Positions 55,024-64,000 of a stretch of 64,000 nucleotides of DNA are shown here, one piece after another (positions within the stretch are counted from its first letter, which is position 1; every line of letters begins with the position of its first letter). The stretch is taken from assembly GCF_000439435.1 (NCBI RefSeq), contig NC_021846.1, positions 930,001 to 994,000 on the forward strand, written 5' to 3'. Below the pieces are notes generated by a model, which saw nothing but the letters and a program-made list of their open reading frames with translations, did no database searches and was not told the DNA's origin. This DNA comes from Spiroplasma taiwanense CT-1. Its GTDB lineage: Bacteria > Bacillota_I > Bacilli_A > Mycoplasmatales > Mycoplasmataceae. The position numbers and the translations under genes were made by a program.

Positions 55024-55566
55024 CTATTTACCAGCTGCTTTACCTTCTTTTCTAATGATTTTTTCATTTTTGTACTTAACTCCCTTACCTTTATAAGGTT
55101 CAGGTCTTCTATATGCTCTTATATTTGCAGCAACTTCTCCAACTAATTGCTTATCTATTCCTGAAATTTTAATTTCAGTTGGTTTTGGAATTTCCACTGT
55201 AATTCCTTTTGGGATTAAATATTCAACTGGGTGTGAAAAACCTAATGATAAATTAATTTTATCACCTGCTAGTGCAGCACGATAACCAACCCCTACAATT
55301 TCAAGTTCTTTAACAAAACCTGTATGAACTCCAACAAGCATTCCTTCTAGCAATGAATTTGTTGTTCCATGCAATTGTTTTGTATGTTTTTGCTCATTAA
55401 TTCTTAAAGTTTTTAATTCAGTGCCATCAACCTTTATTTCAATTAATGTACTAAAAGTTTGTTTTAATTCTCCCTTTGGACCTTTAATTATTACAACATT
55501 ATTTCCTTCATTTTTTACTTCAACTCCAGGAGGAATTGTCAATACTCTATTTCCTATACGTGACAT
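55024..55566 (-). CDS. rplF: 50S ribosomal protein L6
   Basis: The 180-residue product begins [17 protein letters not shown] and has [22 protein letters not shown] and the C-terminal [13 protein letters not shown]. Normal length. Confidence 0.97.
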   Translation of the reverse strand: MSRIGNRVLTIPPGVEVKNEGNNVVIIKGPKGELKQTFSTLIEIKVDGTELKTLRINEQKHTKQLHGTTNSLLEGMLVGVHTGFVKELEIVGVGYRAALAGDKINLSLGFSHPVEYLIPKGITVEIPKPTEIKISGIDKQLVGEVAANIRAYRRPEPYKGKGVKYKNEKIIRKEGKAAGK

Positions 55567-55586
55567 ATAATATTAACCTTTCCTAA

Positions 55587-55976
55587 CTATCAAACAAATC
55601 CTAGAACTTCTCCACCAATTTTTTGGTGACGAGCTTCTTTATCTGTCATAATTCCATTTGAAGTTGAAATAATTGCGATTCCCAATCCATTTAATACTTG
55701 AGGTAATTCATGTGAGTTTGAGTAAACTCTTAATCCAGGTTTTGAAATTCTTTTTAAGCCTTTAATAACTCTAATTTTTCCCTTGTATTTTAAGCTAATT
55801 ATAATGTCTTTCTTGAAATCAGTTGAAACTTTGAAGTCATCAATGAAGCCTTCATTTTTCAAAATATTTGCTATTTCTAATTTAACTCTGCTTCCAGGAA
55901 TAAGAACTTCTTTGTGAAAACGTTGATTTGCATTTCTTATTCTAGTCAGCATGTCTGCTATTACATCTGTTGTCAT
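55587..55976 (-). CDS. rpsH: 30S ribosomal protein S8
   Basis: A 129-residue 16S rRNA central-domain binder beginning [17 protein letters not shown] and ending GGEVLGFVW, where the last Trp is a TGA followed by TAG. Contains [20 protein letters not shown]. Confidence 0.97.
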
Positions 55977-55994
55977 AATTTCATTTTCCTTTCA

Positions 55995-56180
55995 TTATCA
56001 TGATGCTTTTTTAATACCTGGGATTTGTCCTTTATATGCTAAATCTCTAAAGCATACACGGCATAAATTGAATTTTCTTAAAACTGAATGGGGTCTACCA
56101 CAATTCCCACATCTTGTATATTCTCTAACTTTGAATTTTTGGACTTTTGCTTGTTTAACTTTTAATGATTTTTTTGCCAT
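55995..56180 (-). CDS. rpsN: 30S ribosomal protein S14, zinc type
   Basis: A 61-residue product with two CxxC motifs (CGNC and CRVC), the zinc-binding form. It ends GIKKASW with Trp from TGA. Located between rplE and rpsH. Confidence 0.97.
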
Positions 56181-56199
56181 ATTTTCTAGTTCTCCTCAA

Positions 56200-56754
56200 T
56201 TATTTAGCGAAAGGCATCCCTATTTTTTGAATTAGAGAAAATGCATCTTCCTTATGGTTGGTTGTTGTAACTATTGTAATGTCCATCCCACGAACTTTTT
56301 TTACTTTATCATAATCAATTTCTGGGAAAATAATTTGTTCTTTAATTCCTAAAGTATAGTTTCCTTGTTTATCAAAACTTGATTTAGGAACTCCTCTAAA
56401 GTCACGAACACGAGGTAGCGCAACAGAGATTAATTTATCTAAAAATTCATACATTCTTTTTCCTCTAAGAGTAACTTTTGCACCAATTGGCATACCTTCA
56501 CGCAATTTAAATGCTGCTAAAGATTTTTTAGCCTTTGTTACAAGAGGTTTTTGTCCTGTAATTAGTGTCAATTCTGCAACAGCATCATCTAATTTTTTGC
56601 TGTCTTGTACTGCGTCACCAACACCCATATTTATAACTACTTTTGTAATTTTTGGAACCTGCATTACTGATTTATATTGCTTTTCTTTAAATAATTCTGG
56701 GACAATTTTTTCTTTGTAAAGTTTTTCTAATCTATTAATGTTTGACTTTGCCAT
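56200..56754 (-). CDS. rplE: 50S ribosomal protein L5
   Basis: A 184-residue 5S rRNA-binding protein with [37 protein letters not shown] and the C-terminal [17 protein letters not shown]. Confidence 0.97.
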   Translation of the reverse strand: MAKSNINRLEKLYKEKIVPELFKEKQYKSVMQVPKITKVVINMGVGDAVQDSKKLDDAVAELTLITGQKPLVTKAKKSLAAFKLREGMPIGAKVTLRGKRMYEFLDKLISVALPRVRDFRGVPKSSFDKQGNYTLGIKEQIIFPEIDYDKVKKVRGMDITIVTTTNHKEDAFSLIQKIGMPFAK

Positions 56755-56769
56755 ATTTAATTATCCCTT

Positions 56770-57087
56770 CTATTTAATTTCAGCGCCAGATTTTTTTGCA
56801 ATTCTAACTTTTTTTCCATCAGTAATTTTATATCCAACTCTTGTAGTTTTATCCTTATTTTTTGGATCCTTTAATGCAACATTAGAAATATCTATTGATA
56901 TAGCTATTTCTTTAATTCCACCTTCTTGATCTGTTTGCGAAGGTTTAACATGTTTAATTCCAGTAATTCCTTCAATATAAACTCTTTTTTTATCTTTTGT
57001 TAATTTTGTGATCGGTCCTGTTTTTCCTTTATGATTTCCTGAGATAACTTTTACTACATCTCCTCTTAAAATTTTTGATTTATTCAT
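56770..57087 (-). CDS. rplX: 50S ribosomal protein L24
   Basis: The 105-residue product has the KOW motif (GDVVKVISGNHKGKTGPITK) and GITGIKHVKPSQTD. Ends GAEIK. Confidence 0.96.
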   Translation of the reverse strand: MNKSKILRGDVVKVISGNHKGKTGPITKLTKDKKRVYIEGITGIKHVKPSQTDQEGGIKEIAISIDISNVALKDPKNKDKTTRVGYKITDGKKVRIAKKSGAEIK

Positions 57088-57098
57088 AAAAGTTTCTC

Positions 57099-57467
57099 CT
57101 ATAACACTTCTGGAGCTAGAGATGCAATTTTTGCAAATCCTGCATCCTTAACTTCACGCGCAATTGGACCAAATATACGTGTACCTCTTGGGTTTTTATC
57201 TTCTTTAATAATAACAGCAGCATTTTCTGAAAACTTTATATAAGTTCCATCTGCTCTTTTCAAACCTCTTACAGTTCTTACAATAACAGCTTTAACAACT
57301 TGACCTTTTTTAACAGCTCCTCCAGGAGATGCTGCTTTTACCGTTGCAACAACAATATCACCAATATTTGTAAATTTTCTAACACTACCACCTAAATTAC
57401 GAATAACCAATATTTCTTTAGCACCTGAATTATCTGCAATTTTTAATCTTGATTCTGTTTGTATCAT
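57099..57467 (-). CDS. rplN: 50S ribosomal protein L14
   Basis: The 122-residue product begins [18 protein letters not shown] and ends [19 protein letters not shown], as in all bacterial L14. Confidence 0.98.
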   Translation of the reverse strand: MIQTESRLKIADNSGAKEILVIRNLGGSVRKFTNIGDIVVATVKAASPGGAVKKGQVVKAVIVRTVRGLKRADGTYIKFSENAAVIIKEDKNPRGTRIFGPIAREVKDAGFAKIASLAPEVL

Positions 57468-57484
57468 ATATACTTACTCCTTAA

Positions 57485-57742
57485 TTAAATAATTGCTTTT
57501 TCAATAATTCTTACTAATCTAAAGTTTTTTGTCTTACTTAAAGGACGAGTTTCCATAATTTCTACTCTATCCCCTAAATGAGCTTGTTGGTTCTCATCAT
57601 GTGCTTTATATTTTTTTGAATATTTAACACGTTTTTTATAAATTGGGTGGTTTTTATATGTTTCAACTAAAACAGTTATAGTTTTATCCATTTTGTCTGA
57701 TACAACTTTACCTGTATAAGTTTTTCGCAAATTTCTTTCCAT
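57485..57742 (-). CDS. rpsQ: 30S ribosomal protein S17
   Basis: An 85-residue OB-fold protein: [40 protein letters not shown]. It lies 2 bp after rpmC. Confidence 0.97.
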   Translation of the reverse strand: MERNLRKTYTGKVVSDKMDKTITVLVETYKNHPIYKKRVKYSKKYKAHDENQQAHLGDRVEIMETRPLSKTKNFRLVRIIEKAII

Positions 57743-57744
57743 AT

Positions 57745-58527
57745 TTATTTAGCTCCTTTTGTTGTTGTTTTTTTGGCTGCCGCTTTTTTATTTGCTTCTT
57801 CAATTTGTTTTTTAGCTTCTTGAGCATTTGAACCAAATGTATATGTTTTAGCATTTTTTGGTTTTTTTGAAAGTTTTAATTCAATTCCTTCAATTCCTTC
57901 ACCTTTAACAGTTCCAACTTTAACAGTTTTTGGTTTAATACTTTCTAATGCTGCCTTACCTTTACCAGTTGATTTTGCTTCACCCTTTTGTAAATTAGGT
58001 AGTTCAATTTCTTTTACTTTTGCAACTGATTCTTTTTTAGGAGCAGATTTAACTTCTACTTCCTTTTTAGCTGCAGATTTTGCAACTGATTCTTTTTTAG
58101 GAGCAGATTTAACTTCAACAGCTTCTAAATTTTCATTTTCTGTTGCTTGTTGCATTGCTGCCATTATTGCGTCTTCTGAAATAGCATTATCTGAACCAAA
58201 CTGTTCACTTTGTAATTTTTCAATCATTTCCTTATGTTTTTTACGTACTTGTTTTCCTGCTTTTTCTGCTTCTTCAACTGCTTTTGAATAATTTGCTTTT
58301 ATGTTTTTATTAATAATCTCTCCAGCATTTTTTCTTTCACTTAGTAAAAATTCAATTCTTGCAACATCTTTTTTAAGTGTTTTAATTCTGTGAGTTTGTT
58401 CTAAACTACCAACAGCAGCTTGAAATTTTAGTGCGAATAATTCTGCACGACGATCTTCACCAAGTTTTATTAAATCTTCAATTGTTTTAGTTCTTAATTC
58501 TAACATGAAGTCTACTGCTTTAGACAT
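57745..58527 (-). CDS. rpmC: 50S ribosomal protein L29 with long C-terminal extension
   Basis: The first 70 residues are L29 ([34 protein letters not shown]). They are followed by about 190 further residues, where L29 normally ends. The extension is Lys/Glu/Ala-rich, with a coiled-coil start ([19 protein letters not shown]) and an internal repeat [14 protein letters not shown]29 lies near the peptide exit tunnel, so the tail could be exposed there. Start is the ATG behind AGGTGAT, sharing a base with the rplP stop. Confidence 0.93.
   Translation of the reverse strand: MSKAVDFMLELRTKTIEDLIKLGEDRRAELFALKFQAAVGSLEQTHRIKTLKKDVARIEFLLSERKNAGEIINKNIKANYSKAVEEAEKAGKQVRKKHKEMIEKLQSEQFGSDNAISEDAIMAAMQQATENENLEAVEVKSAPKKESVAKSAAKKEVEVKSAPKKESVAKVKEIELPNLQKGEAKSTGKGKAALESIKPKTVKVGTVKGEGIEGIELKLSKKPKNAKTYTFGSNAQEAKKQIEEANKKAAAKKTTTKGAK
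58018..58116 (-). repeat. Internal 60-bp-period repeat in rpmC
   Basis: The blocks 58018-58056 and 58078-58116 are identical (39 bp), encoding two copies of [14 protein letters not shown] recent in-frame duplication in the L29 extension. Confidence 0.85.
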
Positions 58528-58940
58528 TATTCATCACCTCTCTTAACGATTTTACAACGCACAGGTAATTTATGCATTGCTAAACGTAAGGCTTCACGAG
58601 CAACTTCTTCTGAAACACCAGCCACTTCAAACATAAACTGACCAGTTTTTACTACTGCTACTCAATCCTCAGGAGAACCTTTTCCTGATCCCATACGTAC
58701 TTCCAAAGGTTTTTTTGTTTTTGCCATATGTGGAAATATTCTAATTCAAACTTTACCAAAACGTTTCATATAACGTGTCATAGCAATACGAGCAGATTCA
58801 ATTTGTCTTGATGTAATTCAAGCAGCATCAAGTGACATTAATCCATATTCACCAAATGCAATAAATTTTCCACCTTTTGCTTTTCCCTCATAACTTACTC
58901 TATGCGGACGACGATATTTTACTCTTTTAGGCATTAACAT
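58527..58940 (-). CDS. rplP: 50S ribosomal protein L16
   Basis: The 137-residue product begins [20 protein letters not shown] and has [16 protein letters not shown] and [16 protein letters not shown], with Trps from TGA. The first of two close ATGs matches the family N-terminus. Confidence 0.97.
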
Positions 58941-58942
58941 AA

Positions 58943-59653
58943 TTATTTAACCCCCCTTGGTAATTTTTGTTGAGGTTTTCTATCCTCAATAACTTTTGAA
59001 TTATTTTGATTTTGTTTACCTAATATTTCTCCATGGTTTATTCAAACCTTAACACCAATTTGACCATATGTGGTTCTTGCTTCATATAGTGCATAATCAA
59101 TATCACTTCTTAAAGTTGATAATGGTACTGAACCTTCTAAATATCCTTCAGTACGTGCCATATCTACTCCACCAAGTCTTCCAGAAACAGCAGTTTTAAT
59201 TCCTAATGCTCCTGCTTTTAATGCTTTTCTAATTGCTAATTTTTGAACTGTTCTAAAAGAAGCACGATTTGTTATTTGTTCACCAATAAATTGTGCGACC
59301 AATTTAGCATCTACATCTGGGTTTTTAATTTCAATTACTTTTACTTTAATAACTGCTTTTCTATCTTTGATAGTTTTTTTAACGTTTAATACTATATTTT
59401 CAACATTTTTTCCTTCTTGACCTAGAACAATAGCTGGACGAGCAGAGGAAATAACTAGAGTTATTTCTTTTTTAGTTCTTTCAATTTCAATTTTAGAAAC
59501 TGCGGCATTTTTTAATAATTTAAAAACTGCTTTTCTAATTTTGATATCTTGATGTAATCATTTAACATATTCGCCTTTTTCAGCAAATCAACGATTTTCT
59601 CAACCTCTAATGACACCAATACGTAAAACGTTTGGAGATACTTTTTGTCCCAT
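58943..59653 (-). CDS. rpsC: 30S ribosomal protein S3
   Basis: A 236-residue product: [22 protein letters not shown]-domain segment [14 protein letters not shown], and [20 protein letters not shown]. The short C-terminal tail is polar. TGA Trps near the ends. Confidence 0.97.
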
Positions 59654-59668
59654 ACTCTAATTTCCCTT

Positions 59669-60004
59669 CTACTTATCGTCACTTACAATTATTGTAATGT
59701 GACTTGTTCTTTTTAAAATTTCATATGCTCTACCATGAGCTCTTGGTCTAAAACGTTTTAATGTTGGTCCCTCATTAACAAATATTATTTTTATAAATAA
59801 TTGGTCTGCTTCCATACCATTATTATTAACAGCATTTGCTACTGCTGAATTTAATAATTTTAGTACTGGTTCTGAAGATCTTTTATCTTGATTTTGAAGA
59901 ATTGCTACAGCTTCTGATATTTTTTTACTTCTGATTGTGTCTGCTACTAGTCTAACTTTTCTTGGTGATATTCTAATCATTGTTAATTTTGCTTTTGCTT
60001 CCAT
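59669..60004 (-). CDS. rplV: 50S ribosomal protein L22
   Basis: The 111-residue product begins [20 protein letters not shown] and carries the tunnel-loop region [20 protein letters not shown]. Confidence 0.97.
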   Translation of the reverse strand: MEAKAKLTMIRISPRKVRLVADTIRSKKISEAVAILQNQDKRSSEPVLKLLNSAVANAVNNNGMEADQLFIKIIFVNEGPTLKRFRPRAHGRAYEILKRTSHITIIVSDDK

Positions 60005-60026
60005 TTTTTAAAAACTCCTATAATGA

Positions 60027-60296
60027 TTATTTTTTCTTTTTCTTATCATCACCATGCCCACCAAACTTACGTGTTGGTGAAAATTCTCCTAGTTTGTGAC
60101 CAACCATATCTTCTGTAACATAAACTGTAATGAATTCTTTACCGTTATAAACACCAAATGTATGACCTACAAAACTTGGAAAAATTGTTGAACGACGTGA
60201 TCAAGTTTTGATTGATTCTTTTTTCTCACCATGTGCTTCAACTTTTTTTAATAAATATTCATCAGCAAATGGACCCTTTTTTAATGATCTTGACAT
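60027..60296 (-). CDS. rpsS: 30S ribosomal protein S19
   Basis: The 89-residue product begins [16 protein letters not shown] and has [20 protein letters not shown] and [16 protein letters not shown], with a Lys-rich tail. One Trp from TGA. Confidence 0.97.
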
Positions 60297-60308
60297 AAAC
60301 TAATCCTC

Positions 60309-61151
60309 CTATTTGTTATCATTTCTTCTTCTAACTATTAATTTAGTAGAAGATTTTTTCTTATCACGTGTTTTAACACCAAGTGCTTTTTTACCTCATG
60401 GTGTTAATGGTGCTTTACGCCCAATTGGAGCACGACCTTCTCCTCCCCCATGCGGGTGATCAATTGGGTTCATAACAGAACCACGAACTGTTGGTCTTAT
60501 TCCTCTTCAACGGTTTCTTCCAGCTTTTCCTCAATTTACTAAGTTATATTCTTCATTTCCTACTTCACCAATTGTTGCAAAACATTCAGCAAGTACTTTT
60601 CTAACTTCTCCAGATCCTAAACGTAATGTTACATATTTTCCATCTTCTTCTTTTCCTAAAATTTGAACTGAACTTCCTGCACTACGTGCGATTTGTCCAC
60701 CTTTTCCTGGTCTTAATTCAACATTATGAACTAAAGTACCCTCTGGAATATTTTTTAATGGTGCAGCATTACCAATTTTAATATCTGCATTTTGTGATGC
60801 TATAATTTCTTGACCTACTTTCATTCCTTTTGCAAATAAAATATATCTTTTTTCTCCATCAATATAATTTATTAAAGAAATAAATGCATTTCTATTTGGA
60901 TCGTATTCAATTGTTGCTATTTTTCCAGCAATATCTAATTTATTACGTTTAAAATCAATAATACGATATTTTCTTTTATGTCCTCCACCTTTATGGCGAG
61001 TTGTAATTTGACCGTGATTATTTCTTCCAGCCTTTTCATTAACTTTTGAAAGTAATGAATTTTCAGGCTTTGAAGTTGTAAGGATACTATAATCTAAGCT
61101 GGTCATATTTCTACGACCATTTGTCGTAGGCTTATATTTTTTGATTGGCAT
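60309..61151 (-). CDS. rplB: 50S ribosomal protein L2
   Basis: The 280-residue product begins [19 protein letters not shown] and contains the peptidyl-transferase-centre segment [18 protein letters not shown]. Three Trp codons near the end are TGA. Normal length. Confidence 0.98.
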
Positions 61152-61204
61152 AATTATCCTCCCTGTATCGCCTAATCTTTAAAACTTATTAATAAATTAA
61201 TATT

Positions 61205-61489
61205 CTATAAGTCTGATAAGATATCTAATTGTTCACCATCTTTTAAAATGATTACTGCTTTTTTAAAAGCAGCTGTTTTACCAACATATTTTCCCATTCT
61301 TTTATCTTTTCCATCATAGTTCATAGTTCTTACTTGTTTTACTTTGACTCCAAAGATTTCTTCGAATGTTTTTTTAATTTGAGATTTATTTGCCTTTTTA
61401 TCAACAATAAATGTGTATGCACCACTTTGTTGACCTAAATATGTTTTTTCAGTTAACAATGGTTTTTTAATTACTTGCGTTAAATGCAT
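61205..61489 (-). CDS. rplW: 50S ribosomal protein L23
   Basis: A 94-residue exit-tunnel protein: [33 protein letters not shown], then [18 protein letters not shown]. Its ATG overlaps the rplD stop by one base. Confidence 0.96.
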   Translation of the reverse strand: MHLTQVIKKPLLTEKTYLGQQSGAYTFIVDKKANKSQIKKTFEEIFGVKVKQVRTMNYDGKDKRMGKYVGKTAAFKKAVIILKDGEQLDILSDL

Positions 61490-62115
61490 TATGCATACAC
61501 CTCCTCAATTTTATTTACAGTATCTTCAGTAACTACTAATTTAGTTGCATTTAATAAATCAAAAATATTCATTTTTTGAAAATCTAAAGTTTTAACCCCT
61601 GGAATATTACCAGCTGACTTAACTACTAGTTCTTCATGCTCTTTTGTAACAATTAAAATTTTTTGATTTTCAATTTTTACATTTTTCATCAAATTTAGCA
61701 TTTCTTTTGTTGAAGGTTTTTCAAAAATAAATTTATCTAAAATAACTAAATTTAATTCTTTTGCTTTTATACTTAATGCGCTTCTTATAGCTAATTGTCT
61801 TACTTTTCTATTAACTGCTTTTTTGTAATTAATATTTGGTGTAGGACCAAAGGTAACTCCCCCACCTTTTCATTGTGGAGCTCTAATTGATCCTTGACGA
61901 GCACGTCCTGTACCTTTTTGTCTTCAAGGTTTTCTACCTCCACCACGAACTTCTGCTCTAGTTTTTGTTTTTCTTGTTCCTTGTCTTAAAGCTGCTTGTT
62001 GTGAAACCACTGTATCATAAATTGCTTGCTGATGTGGTTCAATTCCTCAAACTTTGTCATTTAAATTAATTTCTTTAAGAGCTGATCCCTTAACATCTAA
62101 AACTTGTGCTTTCAT
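61489..62115 (-). CDS. rplD: 50S ribosomal protein L4
   Basis: The 208-residue product has the extended-loop motif [20 protein letters not shown] and [16 protein letters not shown] Trps at several places. Start ATG follows AGGAGG. Confidence 0.97.
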
Positions 62116-62134
62116 GTTAGCAATTTCCTCCTAA

Positions 62135-62851
62135 TTATTCAGCATTTGATGATGTTTCTTCTTGTGATTGTATTGAATTTGATTCAACACTTTTTGCACT
62201 TCTTGATAATAATGAAACTGCATCATTTGCCTTTCTTCCTTTGACATTTTGTTGGATTACAACAAATCCTTTTCTTGGACCAGGAACTGATCCTTTAACT
62301 AAAACTAAATTTCTTTGTTCGTCAACTTTAATTACTTCTAAATTTTGAATTGTCACTTGTTCATGACCCATGTGACCTGCCATTTTCTTTGATTTGAAAA
62401 TTCTATTAATAATTGCACCCATTGATCCAATACCACGGTGATAACCTGAACCGTGAGCCATTGGCCCTCTTGAGTAATTGTGTCTTTTAATAGCCCCTGC
62501 AAATCCTTTACCTTTTGATATACCTGTAACGTCCACAAATTCACCAGCATTGAATACGTCGGCTGCATTTATAACTGCACCAATTTCGTATCCTTTCATA
62601 TCTCTGATTTCTTTTACGAAGCGCTTAGGTTCAGATTGAGCTTTTTTGAATTGACCCATATCTGGTTTATTAATTAAGTTAGCCCTTTTATTGATTGTTC
62701 CAAGTTTTAAAGCTTGATAACCATCTTTCTCAACTGTTTTAACTTGCAAAACATTGTTTGGTTCTACAGAAATTACAGTTACAGGAATTAACTTACCGTT
62801 TTCGCTAAAAATTTGAGTCATTTCTAACTTCTTTCCTAAGATTCCTTTCAT
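62135..62851 (-). CDS. rplC: 50S ribosomal protein L3
   Basis: The 238-residue product begins [19 protein letters not shown], has the rRNA-penetrating loop with [15 protein letters not shown], and ends in about 30 extra Ser/Glu-rich residues beyond the usual C-terminus. Confidence 0.97.
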   Translation of the reverse strand: MKGILGKKLEMTQIFSENGKLIPVTVISVEPNNVLQVKTVEKDGYQALKLGTINKRANLINKPDMGQFKKAQSEPKRFVKEIRDMKGYEIGAVINAADVFNAGEFVDVTGISKGKGFAGAIKRHNYSRGPMAHGSGYHRGIGSMGAIINRIFKSKKMAGHMGHEQVTIQNLEVIKVDEQRNLVLVKGSVPGPRKGFVVIQQNVKGRKANDAVSLLSRSAKSVESNSIQSQEETSSNAE

Positions 62852-62901
62852 TTGATATTTCCTCCTGCATTATATTGTTATCATGTATATCTTGTAAAAT
62901 T

Positions 62902-63210
62902 TTATAATTTAATTTCGATGTTAACACCTGTAGGCAATTGAACTCTTGTTAATGAGTCCATTGTTTTTGGTGTTGGTTCAACTATTTCAAGTATTCTTTT
63001 ATGTGTTCTCATTTCGAACTGCTCTCTACTATCTTTGTATTTATGAGTAGCTCTTAAAATTGTTATAATTTGTTTTTCTGTTGGTAACGGAATTGGTCCA
63101 CGAACTTTTGCTCCAGTTGACTCAGCTGCTTCAATAATTTTAGCAATTGACTGGTCAACAATAGCATGATCGTAACCTTTTAATTTGATTTTAATTTTTT
63201 GTTGAGCCAT
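62902..63210 (-). CDS. rpsJ: 30S ribosomal protein S10
   Basis: The 102-residue product ([39 protein letters not shown]) is the first gene of the operon. The ATG was chosen because AAGGAGGAT lies right in front; a longer open frame extends upstream but has no family similarity. Confidence 0.97.
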   Translation of the reverse strand: MAQQKIKIKLKGYDHAIVDQSIAKIIEAAESTGAKVRGPIPLPTEKQIITILRATHKYKDSREQFEMRTHKRILEIVEPTPKTMDSLTRVQLPTGVNIEIKL

Positions 63211-63228
63211 TTGATCCTCCTTCAACAT

Positions 63229-63254
63229 TGACAACCCTTTCCAGTGTGTTGTCA
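63229..63254 (-). promoter_or_regulatory. Hairpin in the S10 operon leader
   Basis: Seven-base-pair stem TGACAAC / GTTGTCA with a 12-base loop in the rpsJ 5' leader, ending about 18 bases before the start codon. Could be an autoregulatory element; family not identified. Confidence 0.5.
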
Positions 63255-63283
63255 TTATGAACACAAAATATACATGCCTCTCA

Positions 63284-63312
63284 ATTATTGCATTTTAGAT
63301 AATTAAAATCAA
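63284..63312 (-). promoter_or_regulatory. Promoter of the S10-spc-alpha superoperon
   Basis: TTGATT (63307-63312), 17-bp spacer, AATAAT (63284-63289) preceded by TGC, an extended -10, on the minus strand. It is the only good candidate upstream of 29 co-directional genes. Confidence 0.6.
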
Positions 63313-63321
63313 TAGAAAATC

Positions 63322-63347
63322 AAAAAAAAATGAAATTAATCATTTTT
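63322..63347 (-). terminator. Terminator of the partial FtsX-type gene
   Basis: Stem AAATGA / TCATTT with long T tract on the minus strand, just after the stop at 63359. Confidence 0.65.
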
Positions 63348-63358
63348 AAAAATATAAG

Positions 63359-64000
63359 TTATTCATTTCCAATTAATGATGAAAGTCTAATTCTTTTAAT
63401 TAAAATCATTACTATTGTATATGCAATTGCAAATATAAAAACCCCCGCTAACAGTACAACTGGAAATAAAGCAATATTTATTGTTAAGGGTACAGCTATA
63501 TTTAAATTTAATAACACAGAAGGAACTAAATATTTTGTAATTAATCATATTACTATAATTCCTAAAGAAACTGCAAGAATCGCTATTGGTAAAAAAATTC
63601 ACAAAATTATAGAATTAATTTCTTTCATTGTATATCCTTGAATTCTCATATAACTCATAAATTTTTTATATCGTCCAATAAACAAATCTGTTATTAAATA
63701 AATAACAATCATAGCTGTTATCATTGAAATTGTTATAAAGATTGTTGAAATTAAAATAATTGATGTAATTAAATTTTCAATTGCTTCTTTTTTAACTTTT
63801 ATATAATCTGTATAGCCAATAGCTGAATTAAAATATTTATCAAATGAAACAGATGCATTATTTGAATTAATAGAATTTAAAATTAATCTTTGCATTTGAT
63901 CTGAAATCTGTCTATTTTTACTCATTTTTGCATTACTTCAAATATTAATTGAATTTCCATTTTCAAATTTTTGTCTTGAATCAAATGATTTGTTAAAACC
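63359..64000 (-). CDS. FtsX-type permease, C-terminal part
   Basis: The gene enters from beyond the window end. The visible 213 residues contain an ectodomain end, four hydrophobic helices and the FtsX-like cytoplasmic turn FMSYMRIQGYTMKEINSI, similar in layout to the end of the 1374-residue permease at 39488-43612. A TGA Trp lies at 63599. Cut by the window edge. Confidence 0.75.

Overview
The window is an extremely A+T-rich stretch of a Mollicutes chromosome. TGA is read as tryptophan throughout: gap, dnaI, polA, dnaE, secY, rplB and many other genes are intact only when TGA is sense. Two tRNA-Trp genes (anticodons CCA and UCA) lie side by side. Gene content and order (complete S10-spc-alpha operon, then ecfA1-ecfA2-ecfT-truA, DnaB/DnaI primosome loader, lactate and acetate fermentation, no cell-wall genes) fit the Entomoplasmatales / Spiroplasma-Mesoplasma-mycoides branch. 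The genus cannot be fixed from sequence alone. No rRNA, insertion sequence, prophage or CRISPR array was seen.

Layout, mostly on the minus strand. 1-10.1 kb: gap, dnaB-dnaI, and a dnaE-polA-mutM replication/repair cluster. 10.2-13.9 kb: a membrane-anchored J-domain protein, a small membrane protein, thiI and ezrA. 14-17.6 kb: rpsD (plus) with a structured leader, tsaC, a short-chain dehydrogenase, pgsA, and a frameshifted DUF3800 gene (plus). 17.6-23.8 kb: tyrS, DUF948 and YtxH-type proteins, two coiled-coil proteins, pncB, ytpR. 23.9-26.5 kb: three tandem DegV genes (plus). 26.5-29.4 kb: tRNA-Trp pair, fur, acpP, a decaying surface-protein-like locus, tRNA-His. 29.4-33.8 kb: a 998-residue pseudo-E2 protein and a multi-pass membrane protein. 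33.9-38.4 kb: ackA-pta-coaD, coaX, ldh. 38.5-39.4 kb: rplM-rpsI. 39.5-43.6 kb: a giant FtsX-type permease. 43.9-48 kb: truA and the ECF transporter core. 48.1-63.3 kb: the ribosomal-protein superoperon with secY, adk, map, infA and rpoA. 63.4-64 kb: the C-terminus of a second FtsX-type permease running off the window.

The genes together cover genome copying, translation, protein export, coenzyme A and NAD supply, vitamin/cofactor uptake by the ECF module, and substrate-level energy conservation (GAPDH, LDH, Pta-AckA). Genes are densely packed, with many 1-nt TAATG stop/start overlaps. Most operons end in clear hairpin-plus-T terminators.

The most unusual element is the 29451-32447 gene. It joins a lipoyl-like domain without a lipoylatable lysine to a very long coiled-coil/acidic middle and a 2-oxoacid dehydrogenase E2 core whose HxxxDG active-site motif reads DQRIIDA. 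It looks like an E2 fold turned into a structural scaffold. Other oddities are 120-130 residue N-terminal extensions on both EcfA ATPases, a 260-residue L29, a promoter-overlapping dyad plus terminator ahead of dnaE, a 30-bp perfect palindrome that contains the acpP ribosome-binding site, and a terminator between the two tRNA-Trp genes.
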